From: Herbaspirillum sp. RV1423
Lineage (GTDB): Bacteria; Pseudomonadota; Gammaproteobacteria; Burkholderiales; Burkholderiaceae_D
Assembly (NCBI RefSeq): GCF_000577615.1
Contig: NZ_CBXX010000004.1
Location: 124,001-188,000, forward strand
Length of the DNA: 64,000 nt
Reading direction: 5' to 3'
Each line of letters begins with the position of its first letter. Within the stretch, counting starts at the first letter, position 1. Below are positions 55,389-64,000 of this stretch, one piece after another. The position numbers and the translations under genes were made by a program. The notes beneath the pieces were generated by a model that was not told where the DNA came from, did not search any database, and worked only from the letters and a program-made list of their open reading frames with translations.

Positions 55389-58300
55389 TTATTTGGCGGC
55401 AGGTTTGCCATTAGCGTCGGCGGTGGCGTGCTCTTGCTTGACCACCAACGGATCGCTCCAGGACCCGGTGACATTATATTCAAAGGTGAGAGTCTTCATC
55501 AGCGGGTTGCGCAGGAACAATTGCGCCAGGAAGGTTCCTACGCCGACCAACGGGTTGATCGCCAGCGCCACCAGCGAGGCGGTGCCGAGATTGACCTCGG
55601 GGATGACCACCAGATGCAGGTTCTGGGTTTCCTTGGCGATGTCGGCCGAACCGTTCATCAGCACCGATGCCGCCACACCGGTCATCTTGAGATTGTCCGT
55701 CGTTGCAATCCCCTGTGCGATGGAGGCTGTGCCGACGATATTGTCGAATGCGAATCCCTGCGAAAACACATCCCGGAAATCCAGCGCCAGCCGGCGCGGC
55801 AAAGCTTGCAGGTTGAGCACACCGAGCAGCTTGGCCGCGCCCGGATCGACCTTGAGGAACTGCCCCGAATGCATATCCATGTGCACCTGCCCCGTCAGGC
55901 TGGGAATGTCCAGCGAGAACGGCAAGCCCTTCCAACTGACGTCGCCGTCGAGTTGTCCCTTGCCGCCGCGCACCACGCCGACGAAGCCGAAGCGCTCCAA
56001 TAGTTTGCCGGCGTCGCTGATGTCCAGCGCATACGTCAGGTTGGAAGTGTTGTCTCGGCCGAACGCCATCCAGTTGCCCGCCGCACGCAGCTCGGCGTCG
56101 GGATTGATCAACGTCAGCTTGTTGATGCGCCACTCGCTGCCGATGCTCACGCGCACATTGTTGGCCTTGAGTTCAAGACGGCCGAGTTTCTTGCCGAATA
56201 ACTGGAAATCGTCGGCAACGATGTCCAACGCAGGAATCCTGGTGGCGCTGTCGCCGTTGCTTTCGAGCACGTCGCTGACGTCACCCGCCGCGCCCTTCGG
56301 AATATTGAGCGTTGCCAGCCGCGCGGTAACCAGCCCCAGGCCGCGGCCGCTGTCGGACTCGCTCCAGGTGGCGTAACCGGTCGCCTGATCGGAGGCGATG
56401 TTCACTTGCCAGGTCTTGTTCTGATGCGAAGCCCCGAGCAATACGTTGTCGAGCTTTTTACCCATCACCAGCAGTTCGGTCGCGCGGCCGGCAATCACGT
56501 CCGGTTCGAGATAGGCGCTCATGCCCGGGTCAGGCGGCGTCTCGCGGCCGTCCGGCTCTTTGGAGATTGCGGAGCGGAAACTGACCCATTGATCGATGTT
56601 CATGCTCCTGGCGCTGGCGTACACCGACAGGCCGCTGTCGGGCTGCGGCGCGGGCTGGCCGAAGCCGATGCCGCCGCTCAGCACTTGCCAGTCGTCCTGT
56701 TTGCCAAGCACCTTCTGGCGCCGATAGCGCGCCGCCATCGCCGAACCCAGCGACAACCTGATTTCATCTCGCTGAACGAGCGGATCGTCGGACGGCAAAC
56801 CGACGATTTCGAACTTCAGCGGCCAGCTTTCGTTGGCCGCCTTCTGCAAGGGCACAGGCAAATCCAGCGCCATGCCTTGCAGGCTGGACTCGATGGTAAT
56901 TTCAGGCAGATGCTGGCGCACCGCAATGGTGGCCGTATAGCGCGAGGCGCCGCCCAGGCGGCCAAGCAGCCGCTGCAGCACCGGCTGGCTGTATGCCTTG
57001 CGCAGGCCGTCGGCAGTTACCGAGCCATCCACCCTGACCAGCGTATTGCCGTCGCGCTGGGTGCCGCCGGCCACCGTGACCGGCTCGTTCAGGAATGTGC
57101 CTTTGATGCCGTTCAGATTGAAACCCTTTTCGTTGAACTCCAGCTTGCCGCTGGTGCGGTACACGGTCGGCAACCCGGCCAGCAAGGCGATGTCGTTGTT
57201 CATGAATTGCAGGTTGCCATCCACTTTGGCTTCGACGATATGATGCAGCGGCAACTCGAGTTTCAGTTGCAGCTTCGCATTGCCGGCGGCCTTGCTGTCG
57301 TCGGTGAAATTGCCGATCCAGTGCGCCACCGGGCTGTCCTTGACGTAGTGCAGGAAATCCTGCATCGCGCCGGCGGCAACGCCGTCGATTTCCAGCGCAG
57401 AATCGGCTTTGAGTACATCGGGAATACTTGCTTTCACATCCGACACCGCCACGCCGTGGGTCTTACCCGACTCGGCCAGTATCTCCAGGCGGCTGCGGTC
57501 GACCGACACGGTACCCCTGACGTCCTCCAGCAACGGCCACTCCGGCGACCTGCCGTCCGCTGCGAAGTGCGTCGGCGAATAGTTGATCTTGAGACGATCG
57601 AACTTGCCCGACAGCCTGAACTCGCTCTTGCTGCCCGGCTTGGGATTGCGGAACGGAAAATCCGCCAGTTCGCCCTTGGCGACGATGTCGACATCGCTGG
57701 CCTGGCCGTCCAAGAGCGCGCCGGAAATCCAGTCCGACGCCGGCTTGGCGGTGTTCGACGGCAGATAGCGCGCCAGTTTGCTCAGATCGAATCGCGACAA
57801 TCTGGCCTTCATGTCGATTGCACCGGACGTCTTGCCCGTCAACGGCAGCAAATGGGTGCCACTGAGCGTACCGGCCATGTCCTGCAAGGCGAAGTCCATG
57901 CTGTCGACATGGAGCAGCAAGGTGTCATTTTTCTGGATTTCCCAGTGGCTTTGCAAATCCAGCTTGTCGACCGGCAGGGACCCGTCGGCGAAATACGCCG
58001 GCAACTGGAACACCATATTCTGCGAAGCCAGGCTCAGCTTGCCCGCACGCTCGGTGGCATCGATCTGTCCGCTCAGGTTGGCATAACCGGGAATCGCCGG
58101 CGTGCCGGTGTGGGCAGGCTGGGTCGCGGTCTTGGGCTGCGCCGGACGCGCCGCCTGCGCCTGCATGCTCAGCCCGCTGAAACCGCCGCGAATGCGATAA
58201 GCCTGAATCTCCGGGTAGCTGCCCTCCCATTGCACCGTAAAATCCTTGAGCTGGCCGCGCGGCGCCAGGTCCGACAACAACTTGTGCTGCGACGGCGTCA

Positions 58301-59549
58301 GCGGCAGGCGCTCGGCCAGGTTGGACAACAACGCCAGATCCAGCAGCCCGGCTTCCACTTTCATCTTCTCCGGATGGAAACGCGTCGCCGGCTCGAACAC
58401 TTCGGAAATCGTAGTCGACGGCAGCACGAAACCGTCTTCAGTCTGCAACGAGAAATTGGTCAGCGCCAGCTTGTGGCCGTTAGCGCCGAAGGTCGGGATG
58501 CCGTCCTGAAGGTCGGGGGCATATATTTCACTGCCGGATACGCGGCCGTCGACGCGCGCCAGTTGCAGCGGCTCCAGTCGCTTGTCCAGCCGAGCCGACA
58601 GGTTCGACAGGCTGAGATCGGCGGTGAAGTTGGCGACCTTGGTGTGATCCAGGTCCAGCCAGGCGCGCACCGATCCCTTGCCCTGGCTCAGTTCCAGCGG
58701 ATAATCAAAATAAGGCTTCCAGACCGCCAGGTCGGTGTTGCGCAGGTCGGCGTACAAGGTGCCCTTCCAGCGTGTCACGTCTGAAATCCTGCCGGCGAAG
58801 CTGGGATGGTAAAAACTGGCGCGCACGTCGAGCGGCGCGGCATAGTCGGCCGGCGGCGTCGCCTTCAGCGCCATCTGATGCAGGCGCCACCGGTTGTGCA
58901 GCACCAGATTGACATCGTTGAGCGCCAGTTCGGGCGCGCCGCGCTTGTCGTCGCGCCAGCGTATCTTGCCGTCGCGGATCACGATCTCGCGCTGCGACAA
59001 CACCCAGTCGGCGCCGGCGCTATTGTCTTGTCCGCCGGAAGTCGGCAGCCCGGCGACGAAGAACTTGCCGTCGGCGTCGCGCAGGATCGAAAGGTCCGGC
59101 TTGACGATGGTGAGATTCTCAAAACGCAACTCGCCCACCAGCACGGTCGACCACGACAAGGTGGCGGAAACCTTGGGCAAGGCCAGCGCCGGCTTCCCGG
59201 CCTGATCGTGGATGACGACCTCGGTCAACTCCAGTTGGGGCCGCAACCCGCTCCAGGAGGCGTCGATGTCGGCGATGCTGACCGGACGGCCGATGGCGCG
59301 CGAAGCGATCTTTTCAATGTCGACCTTGTAGCTGTCGATTTCGGGCAGGATGACATAGCGCAGCGTGAGGAACAGCGCACAGAAGATGAAATAGCCCAGC
59401 ACCAGCAGCTTGGCTGCGACGCCGAGGATGCAGCGGGTCGCCGTACTCAGATGACAATACGCCCCCTTCACCGTGTACCACACCGTGCGCCAGCCCGCAT
59501 CCAGGCGGCCGGTCGTCGCAGAGGCGTCTTTTGGGTCTTCGGACATCAA
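55389..59549 (-). CDS. yhdP: YhdP family AsmA-like intermembrane protein
   Basis: This 1386-residue protein has one N-terminal helix (~40-65, LLVLGYFIFCALFLTLRY) and a very long periplasmic beta-rich region with DUF3971 and AsmA_2 repeats. E. coli YhdP is one of the bridge-like proteins carrying phospholipids to the outer membrane. Visible landmarks include PVSIADIDASWSGLRPQLELTEV, YLPSNTAKPASDWI and, near the end, GTASIAQGIATTDNLKMTGVAASVLMNGS. The C-terminus ends in a Lys/Ala tail. Its 5' end is 162 bp from divergent glnE. The three-gene cluster with the nitrilase and tldD is conserved in related genomes. Confidence 0.92.
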   Translation of the reverse strand: MMSEDPKDASATTGRLDAGWRTVWYTVKGAYCHLSTATRCILGVAAKLLVLGYFIFCALFLTLRYVILPEIDSYKVDIEKIASRAIGRPVSIADIDASWSGLRPQLELTEVVIHDQAGKPALALPKVSATLSWSTVLVGELRFENLTIVKPDLSILRDADGKFFVAGLPTSGGQDNSAGADWVLSQREIVIRDGKIRWRDDKRGAPELALNDVNLVLHNRWRLHQMALKATPPADYAAPLDVRASFYHPSFAGRISDVTRWKGTLYADLRNTDLAVWKPYFDYPLELSQGKGSVRAWLDLDHTKVANFTADLSLSNLSARLDKRLEPLQLARVDGRVSGSEIYAPDLQDGIPTFGANGHKLALTNFSLQTEDGFVLPSTTISEVFEPATRFHPEKMKVEAGLLDLALLSNLAERLPLTPSQHKLLSDLAPRGQLKDFTVQWEGSYPEIQAYRIRGGFSGLSMQAQAARPAQPKTATQPAHTGTPAIPGYANLSGQIDATERAGKLSLASQNMVFQLPAYFADGSLPVDKLDLQSHWEIQKNDTLLLHVDSMDFALQDMAGTLSGTHLLPLTGKTSGAIDMKARLSRFDLSKLARYLPSNTAKPASDWISGALLDGQASDVDIVAKGELADFPFRNPKPGSKSEFRLSGKFDRLKINYSPTHFAADGRSPEWPLLEDVRGTVSVDRSRLEILAESGKTHGVAVSDVKASIPDVLKADSALEIDGVAAGAMQDFLHYVKDSPVAHWIGNFTDDSKAAGNAKLQLKLELPLHHIVEAKVDGNLQFMNNDIALLAGLPTVYRTSGKLEFNEKGFNLNGIKGTFLNEPVTVAGGTQRDGNTLVRVDGSVTADGLRKAYSQPVLQRLLGRLGGASRYTATIAVRQHLPEITIESSLQGMALDLPVPLQKAANESWPLKFEIVGLPSDDPLVQRDEIRLSLGSAMAARYRRQKVLGKQDDWQVLSGGIGFGQPAPQPDSGLSVYASARSMNIDQWVSFRSAISKEPDGRETPPDPGMSAYLEPDVIAGRATELLVMGKKLDNVLLGASHQNKTWQVNIASDQATGYATWSESDSGRGLGLVTARLATLNIPKGAAGDVSDVLESNGDSATRIPALDIVADDFQLFGKKLGRLELKANNVRVSIGSEWRINKLTLINPDAELRAAGNWMAFGRDNTSNLTYALDISDAGKLLERFGFVGVVRGGKGQLDGDVSWKGLPFSLDIPSLTGQVHMDMHSGQFLKVDPGAAKLLGVLNLQALPRRLALDFRDVFSQGFAFDNIVGTASIAQGIATTDNLKMTGVAASVLMNGSADIAKETQNLHLVVIPEVNLGTASLVALAINPLVGVGTFLAQLFLRNPLMKTLTFEYNVTGSWSDPLVVKQEHATADANGKPAAK

Positions 59550-59711
59550 GGGCAGGAGTAAAAACTCACGGTAGAATGAAACAAACGTTGTAGCGCAACA
59601 TCATCGCATGGAAGCGCGTTTTGACCTAGAGGCCGCGAATGCGTTCTCATAGGGAAAAACCCCGGATTTACCATTGTTAACCTCGTATTCAATCCGACAT
59701 CCTGACAATTT

Positions 59712-62453
59712 GTGACCAACTCCCTTCTCGACAGCATGACTGCCTCCCGGTTCCTGGCCCGCTGGGCCAATGCCGACGCCGCCCGTCCCGCCCAGTTGGC
59801 GGAATTCTCGCAATTATCCCTGAACCGCGCCATTTTCGAGCGCGTTTTACAAAATGACATGCATGCCGCCGGCTCCGCAGATGCCGCCGCGGCGGCGCTG
59901 AACGGCCCCATGCGCCGCCTGCGCAACCTGGTGGTCTGCACGCTGATCGAACGCGACCTGACCGGCAAGGCCGACCTCGCCGAGGTCGTGCGCACCATGA
60001 CCGAATTCGCCGATTTCGCCGTGCAGACCCATTTGCGTGCGCTGATGCAGGAACTGACCGCGCTGTACGGCATGCCGATCGGCGAAGAATCGGGCGACGA
60101 GCAGGAACTGATCGTGCTCGGCATGGGCAAGCTCGGCGGCGGCGAACTCAACGTTTCTTCCGACATCGACCTGATCTTCGTCTACCCCGAAGACGGCGAC
60201 ACCCGCGCCGACCTGCCGGAGCAGCGCTCGCTGTCCAACCACGAATTCTTCATCCGGCTCGGCAAAAAGCTGATCGCCGCGCTGTCCGAAATCACCGCAG
60301 ACGGCTTCACCTTCCGCGTCGACATGGCGCTGCGTCCCAATGGCGGTTCCGGCCCGCTGGCGGCCAGCCACAATATGGTCGAGGAATACCTGATCCGCCA
60401 GGGGCGTGAATGGGAGCGCTATGCCTGGACCAAGGCGCGCGCGCTGACCGGCAAGGACAACGACATCGCGGCGCTGGAAGCCGTCAGCCGCCCTTTCATC
60501 TATCGCCGCTACCTGGATTTCGGCTCCATCGACGCGCTGCGCTCGATGCATGCGCAGATTCGCGCCGAAGTCAAACGCCAGGAATCGCTGCATCCGGAAC
60601 GCAGCAACAACGTCAAGCTCGGCCGCGGCGGCATCCGCGAAGTGGAATTCATCAGCCAGGTGTTCCAGTTGATCCGCGGCGGCCGCGACCCTGAGCTGCG
60701 CGACCGTTCCACACGCGCCACGCTGCGCACGCTGGCCGACAAGAACCTGCTGGCTCCTCGGGTGGTCGCGCAATTGCTGGAAGCCTACACGTTCCTGCGC
60801 AATCTCGAACATCGCCTGCAATATCTCGAAGACGCCCAAACCCACACGCTGCCGGTCAATGAGAACGACCAGCTCATCGTTGCAAAAATGATGGGCTGCG
60901 CCGATGTCGCAACATTGCTTGCCGAGCTGGAAAAACACCGCCGCATCGTCGCCCGGGAATTCGACACCATCTTCAGCGACAAACAAGGTAATGCCGACGA
61001 CGGCAGCGATGGCGACGGCAACGCCTGCGACCTCAACGACGGCGAGAGCGCCGAATCGATCGCCGCCACGCTGGCCTCGCTCGGTTTTGACGACGTCGAC
61101 ACCGCCGCCCAGCGCATGCTGGCGACGCTGCAGTCGCCGCGCCTGCAATCGCTGCCGGAAGCCAGCCGCGCGCGCCTGATCGCGTTGATCAATGCCGCGC
61201 TGCCTATCATCGGCGCCATGCAAGACTCCCGCCTGCCGACCTTGCGCCGCCTGCTGGACTTCTTCGAAGCCATCGCCCGCCGCGCCGCCTACCTGGCCCT
61301 GCTGACCGAATATCCGCATGCGCTGACGCGCCTGATCCGCATGATCGCCGCCAGCGACTGGGCCGCCAAATACCTGACCCAGCACCCTATCCTGCTCGAT
61401 GAATTGCTGGACGACCGCAACCTCAAGGCGCCGCCCGACTGGCCGGCGTTCGCCCAGGATTGCCAGCACCGGCTCGACACCGCGCCGGGCGACACCGAGC
61501 GGCAGATGGACATCCTGCGCGAGGTCCACCATGCGCAACTGTTCCGCCTGCTGGCCCAGGATCTGGAAGGCGAACTGAGCGTCGAGCGCCTCGCCGATCA
61601 TCTGTCGGCGCTGGCCGACATCCTCGTCGCCGCCACCGTCCAGGCGGTCTGGCAAACCATTGCCAATCGCCACCGCGAAGTGCCGCAATTCGCTGTCATC
61701 GCCTACGGCAAGCTGGGCGGCAAGGAGCTGGGTTATGTGTCCGACCTCGACGTGGTCTTCCTCTATGACGACGACGACCAGGAAGCGCCCGGCCTCTACG
61801 CCAAGCTGGCGCAGCGCTTCATCACCTGGATGACGGCGCACACGCCGGCCGGCACATTGTTCGACATCGACATCGCCTTGCGCCCGGACGGCGCCAGCGG
61901 CTTGCTGGTGTCGTCGTTCGCGACCTTTGAAAAATACCAGCGCAACTCGGCCTGGGTGTGGGAGCACCAGGCTCTCACGCGCGCCCGCTTCTGCGCCGGC
62001 GACGCCGCCATCGGCAACCGCTTCGAAGCCCTGCGCGAAGACTTGCTGCGGCAGCAGCGCGACCCGCAAAAACTGACGCAGGAAGTGCTCGGCATGCGCA
62101 TGAAGATGCACCAGGCGCATCCGAACCGCAGCACGCAATTCGACCTCAAGCATGACGACGGCGGGATGATCGACATCGAGTTCATCGTGCAATTCCTGGT
62201 GCTGCGCTACGCCTCGCAATATCAGCAACTGACCGGCGACATCGGCAATATCGCCCTGTTGAAACTGTGCGGATCGCTCGGCCTGATCGACGCCGCGCTG
62301 GCCGACGAGGTCGCCGACGCCTATCGCTTGTTCCGCAAACTGCAACACCAGATCCGCCTGCAAGGCGAAGAGCGCGCACGCACGGCGATCGAGCGCGTGC
62401 AAAAGGAAAGCGACAGCGTCAAGCGCCTGTGGATGGAAGTGTTTGGAGGATAA
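59712..62453 (+). CDS. glnE: Bifunctional glutamine synthetase adenylyltransferase/adenylyl-removing enzyme
   Basis: This 913-residue regulator of glutamine synthetase adenylylates or deadenylylates GlnA in response to PII and glutamine. It has two nucleotidyltransferase domains: the deadenylylase near GMGKLGGGELNVSSDIDLIF (~residue 137) and the adenylylase near AYGKLGGKELGYVSDLDVVF (~664). Each is followed by a helical PII-response segment. A 20-residue Asp/Gly/Asn-rich linker (~430-450) sits between the halves. Start GTG 59712 gives MTNSLLDSMTASRFLARW; ATG 59736 is an alternative. It is slightly shorter than the E. coli protein (946 aa). Confidence 0.94.
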   Translation: MTNSLLDSMTASRFLARWANADAARPAQLAEFSQLSLNRAIFERVLQNDMHAAGSADAAAAALNGPMRRLRNLVVCTLIERDLTGKADLAEVVRTMTEFADFAVQTHLRALMQELTALYGMPIGEESGDEQELIVLGMGKLGGGELNVSSDIDLIFVYPEDGDTRADLPEQRSLSNHEFFIRLGKKLIAALSEITADGFTFRVDMALRPNGGSGPLAASHNMVEEYLIRQGREWERYAWTKARALTGKDNDIAALEAVSRPFIYRRYLDFGSIDALRSMHAQIRAEVKRQESLHPERSNNVKLGRGGIREVEFISQVFQLIRGGRDPELRDRSTRATLRTLADKNLLAPRVVAQLLEAYTFLRNLEHRLQYLEDAQTHTLPVNENDQLIVAKMMGCADVATLLAELEKHRRIVAREFDTIFSDKQGNADDGSDGDGNACDLNDGESAESIAATLASLGFDDVDTAAQRMLATLQSPRLQSLPEASRARLIALINAALPIIGAMQDSRLPTLRRLLDFFEAIARRAAYLALLTEYPHALTRLIRMIAASDWAAKYLTQHPILLDELLDDRNLKAPPDWPAFAQDCQHRLDTAPGDTERQMDILREVHHAQLFRLLAQDLEGELSVERLADHLSALADILVAATVQAVWQTIANRHREVPQFAVIAYGKLGGKELGYVSDLDVVFLYDDDDQEAPGLYAKLAQRFITWMTAHTPAGTLFDIDIALRPDGASGLLVSSFATFEKYQRNSAWVWEHQALTRARFCAGDAAIGNRFEALREDLLRQQRDPQKLTQEVLGMRMKMHQAHPNRSTQFDLKHDDGGMIDIEFIVQFLVLRYASQYQQLTGDIGNIALLKLCGSLGLIDAALADEVADAYRLFRKLQHQIRLQGEERARTAIERVQKESDSVKRLWMEVFGG

Positions 62454-62489
62454 GGCGATGCAGCCGGTCGGGAAGCCGGCCGTCGATTT

Positions 62490-63236
62490 TCAGAGGGCGG
62501 GTTTGACCGCCACGAGGTTGATCAGCGTTTCTTCGCGCTCGGCCGCGGGCTTGATTCTCAGCACGCGTTCCATCAGACCGAGGCCTTCCCTGCTCCACCA
62601 CAGGTAAGGATAGGAAATCGATTGCGGCGCGACCCGGAAGCCGGCGCTGGGCACCAGTGCAAGATATTCTTCGGCGGTCTTTTGCACTTCCATCGGATGG
62701 CGGAACAGCAGACGGATCATCCACGAATGGATGTAGCGCCTGGTCGATTCGGCAAACAACAGCACGCCGCCCGGCTTGAGTACGCGGAAGAATTACTGGG
62801 TCGCTTCTTCCTGCTCGATCAGGTGATGGAAAGTCTGATGGCAGAACAACAGATCGACGCTGTTGTCGTCGAGCGTCATGTGCGCGCTCGAACACTGGAT
62901 GAATTCGGCCCTGACGCCTTCCGCCGCAACCTCCTTCGCCGACGCTTCCAGCATGGTCGGATCGATGTCCATGCCGATCAGCCGCTGCGGTGCAAAACGG
63001 TCATGCAGCTTTTTCAGCGAACGTCCCCAGCCGCAACCGACATCGGCCACCACCGGATAGGATGCGCGACGATCGGGGATCAGCGATTCCAGATCCTTGA
63101 AAGCGCGCTCAAGCACATGCAAGGTCCAGGTATGCGTTTGCAGGAACCAGATGCCGAAGGCGGTTTCCGGAACGTGGGGATGGCTTTGCGGCGATTTGAC
63201 GATGAGAGGAGCATTCATGTTCTTGTTGTCATGCAT
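62490..63236 (-). pseudogene. SAM-dependent methyltransferase interrupted by an in-frame stop
   Basis: The frame would encode ~247 residues. It has VVADVGCGWGRSLKKLHDR (SAM motif I, ~72-90), LIGMDIDPTMLEASA, and FCHQTFHHLIEQEEATQ, then TAA (62795-62793), then FFRVLKPGGVLLFAESTRRYIHSW and on to a normal C-terminus. The frame is the same on both sides, so this is a single nonsense change and not a frameshift. Relatives have Glu, Lys or Gln there, each one base away from TAA. The first part alone lacks the post-motif III strand and is unlikely to be active. The start is at 63236 or 63218. A sequencing error remains possible. Confidence 0.8.
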
Positions 63237-63328
63237 AACGACCGTGCATGATGCCCTGCCTTGCGCAGAAATGCAAAATCTCCGACGCCGTTCCGATAAG
63301 TATCGAAGACGCCGGAACAAGACCTCAA

Positions 63329-64000
63329 TTAGCTGACGCCTTCCAGCGCCGCGCCGAAACGATGTATGCGCGGAAGGTAGTAACGTTGCGGGTCGAGTGA
63401 AAACATCACGCGGCTGACGCGGCCGGTCAGCAGTGCGCGCGGGACGAAACCGATGTAGCGCGAATCCTTACTGTCGTCGCGATTGTCGCCCAGCACCAGA
63501 TACTCGCCCGCCGGCACCGTCATCGGGCCGAAGCTGCGCAGGGCCATGCGCTCGGGCAGCAACATCACACCATGCGCCATTGCCGGCAAGTGTTCCCTGA
63601 CAATGACCTGCTTGCCGTCGTAATCCGGCATGAGATGCCCGCTGAGCGCGGCGCCGGCGGCGCCATAAGCCATCGGCTCGCCGTTGATAACCAGTTGCTC
63701 GTTACGCATTTCTATCACGTCGCCGGGCAGCCCGATCAGGCGCTTGACCAGACGGGTGCCATCTTCCGGCGAACTGAAGGTGACAATGTCGCCGCGCCGG
63801 GGATCGGCGATATGGCCGACGACAATGTCGGTGAACGGCAATTTGACGTCATAAGCCAGACGATTGGAGATGATACGATCGCCGATCAACAGCGTCGGAT
63901 ACATTGACGCCGAGGGCACGCCGTACCAGTCCGCCACGGCGCTGCGGATCAGCAGCATGCCGAGCAGGAAGCACAGGAAGCCTTTGTTGGCGGAAATCAG
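63329..64000 (-). CDS. lepB: Signal peptidase I, 5' end cut by the window
   Basis: The frame is open to the right edge (LISANKGFLCFLLGMLLIRSAVADW), so the true start lies outside; at least 223 residues are present. It removes signal peptides at the periplasmic face. An N-terminal membrane helix is followed by the catalytic Ser in VPSASMYPTLLIGD, the general-base Lys in RLVKRLIGLPGDVIE and the family box LVLGDNRDDSKDSRYIGFVP. It is a short-type LepB with a single visible helix. The methyltransferase pseudogene lies ~90 bp downstream on the same strand. Confidence 0.92.
   Translation of the reverse strand: MISANKGFLCFLLGMLLIRSAVADWYGVPSASMYPTLLIGDRIISNRLAYDVKLPFTDIVVGHIADPRRGDIVTFSSPEDGTRLVKRLIGLPGDVIEMRNEQLVINGEPMAYGAAGAALSGHLMPDYDGKQVIVREHLPAMAHGVMLLPERMALRSFGPMTVPAGEYLVLGDNRDDSKDSRYIGFVPRALLTGRVSRVMFSLDPQRYYLPRIHRFGAALEGVS

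Noticed and set aside
56406-58784. 792-codon open frame opposite yhdP
   Set aside because: No recognisable domain and a skewed composition; yhdP continues unbroken on the minus strand.
59847-62402. 851-codon open frame opposite glnE
   Set aside because: Antisense artefact of codon bias; glnE motifs occupy the plus strand throughout.
62463-62490. Possible terminator after glnE
   Set aside because: The stem is only 5 bp (GCCGG/CCGGC) and the Ts are offset by five bases; too weak to list.

Overview
The window is a 64-kb piece of a GC-rich betaproteobacterial chromosome. Gene order and protein style suggest the order Burkholderiales, family Oxalobacteraceae (for example Herbaspirillum or a relative). 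That placement is inference: it rests on the rbsBACRKD ribose operon, the dnaQ-rnhA-methyltransferase/gloB block, the orn/Ste24/phhB/rsgA block, yejABEF, and the yhdP-nitrilase-tldD cluster. Nearly all of the window is housekeeping or core metabolism. There is no prophage, CRISPR array or plasmid region. The only mobile element is one group II intron.

Layout. 1-2300: end of a sensor kinase, a small DUF4148 secreted protein, an outer-membrane transporter-like protein and a cytochrome b561. 2450-5520: tRNA-Val(CAC), dnaQ, rnhA, a methyltransferase and divergent gloB. 5765-7357: mltD. 7590-13669: a complete ribose operon (rbsBACRKD) behind a perfect 16-bp LacI-type operator, followed convergently by a chemoreceptor. 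15518-21075: the peptide ABC transporter yejABEF. 21367-23975: fabI and an RhlE-type RNA helicase with an unusually long upstream region. 24080-27658: a pqiA-pqiA-pqiB-pqiC operon. 27810-29919: leuA preceded by two short leader-peptide reading frames. 29993-32225: ergothioneine genes egtD-egtB, divergent from an ABC exporter. 34448-43824: an OYE-type reductase, a succinate-semialdehyde dehydrogenase, tag, a SrkA-type kinase, a SEC-C protein, a TauE permease, orn, a Ste24 protease, phhB and rsgA. 44112-47042: a group II intron inside the 5' leader of argF. 47085-49718: argF, argG and ppnP. 49806-62453: murB, yajQ, aroG with a Phe/Tyr attenuator, the tldD-nitrilase-yhdP cluster and glnE. 62490-64000: a methyltransferase gene broken by a stop codon and the start-truncated lepB.

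Regulation is the most informative part. Three features too short for ordinary gene finding stand out. Upstream of leuA is a 31-codon leader with nine leucines, six of them CTA, then a second Leu-containing leader of 38 codons. Upstream of aroG is a 27-residue Phe/Tyr-rich leader followed by a textbook terminator with a competing antiterminator. The argF promoter is followed within about 10 bp by the group II intron, and beyond the intron by a terminator-like hairpin that abuts the argF start codon. Arginine synthesis therefore appears to depend on transcription through and splicing of a 2.9-kb ribozyme, on an internal promoter, or on both.

No wholly new multi-gene system was found. The strongest candidates for further work are the intron-in-argF-leader arrangement, the tandem leucine leaders, the nested inverted repeats between egtD and the ABC exporter, and the nonsense-interrupted methyltransferase.
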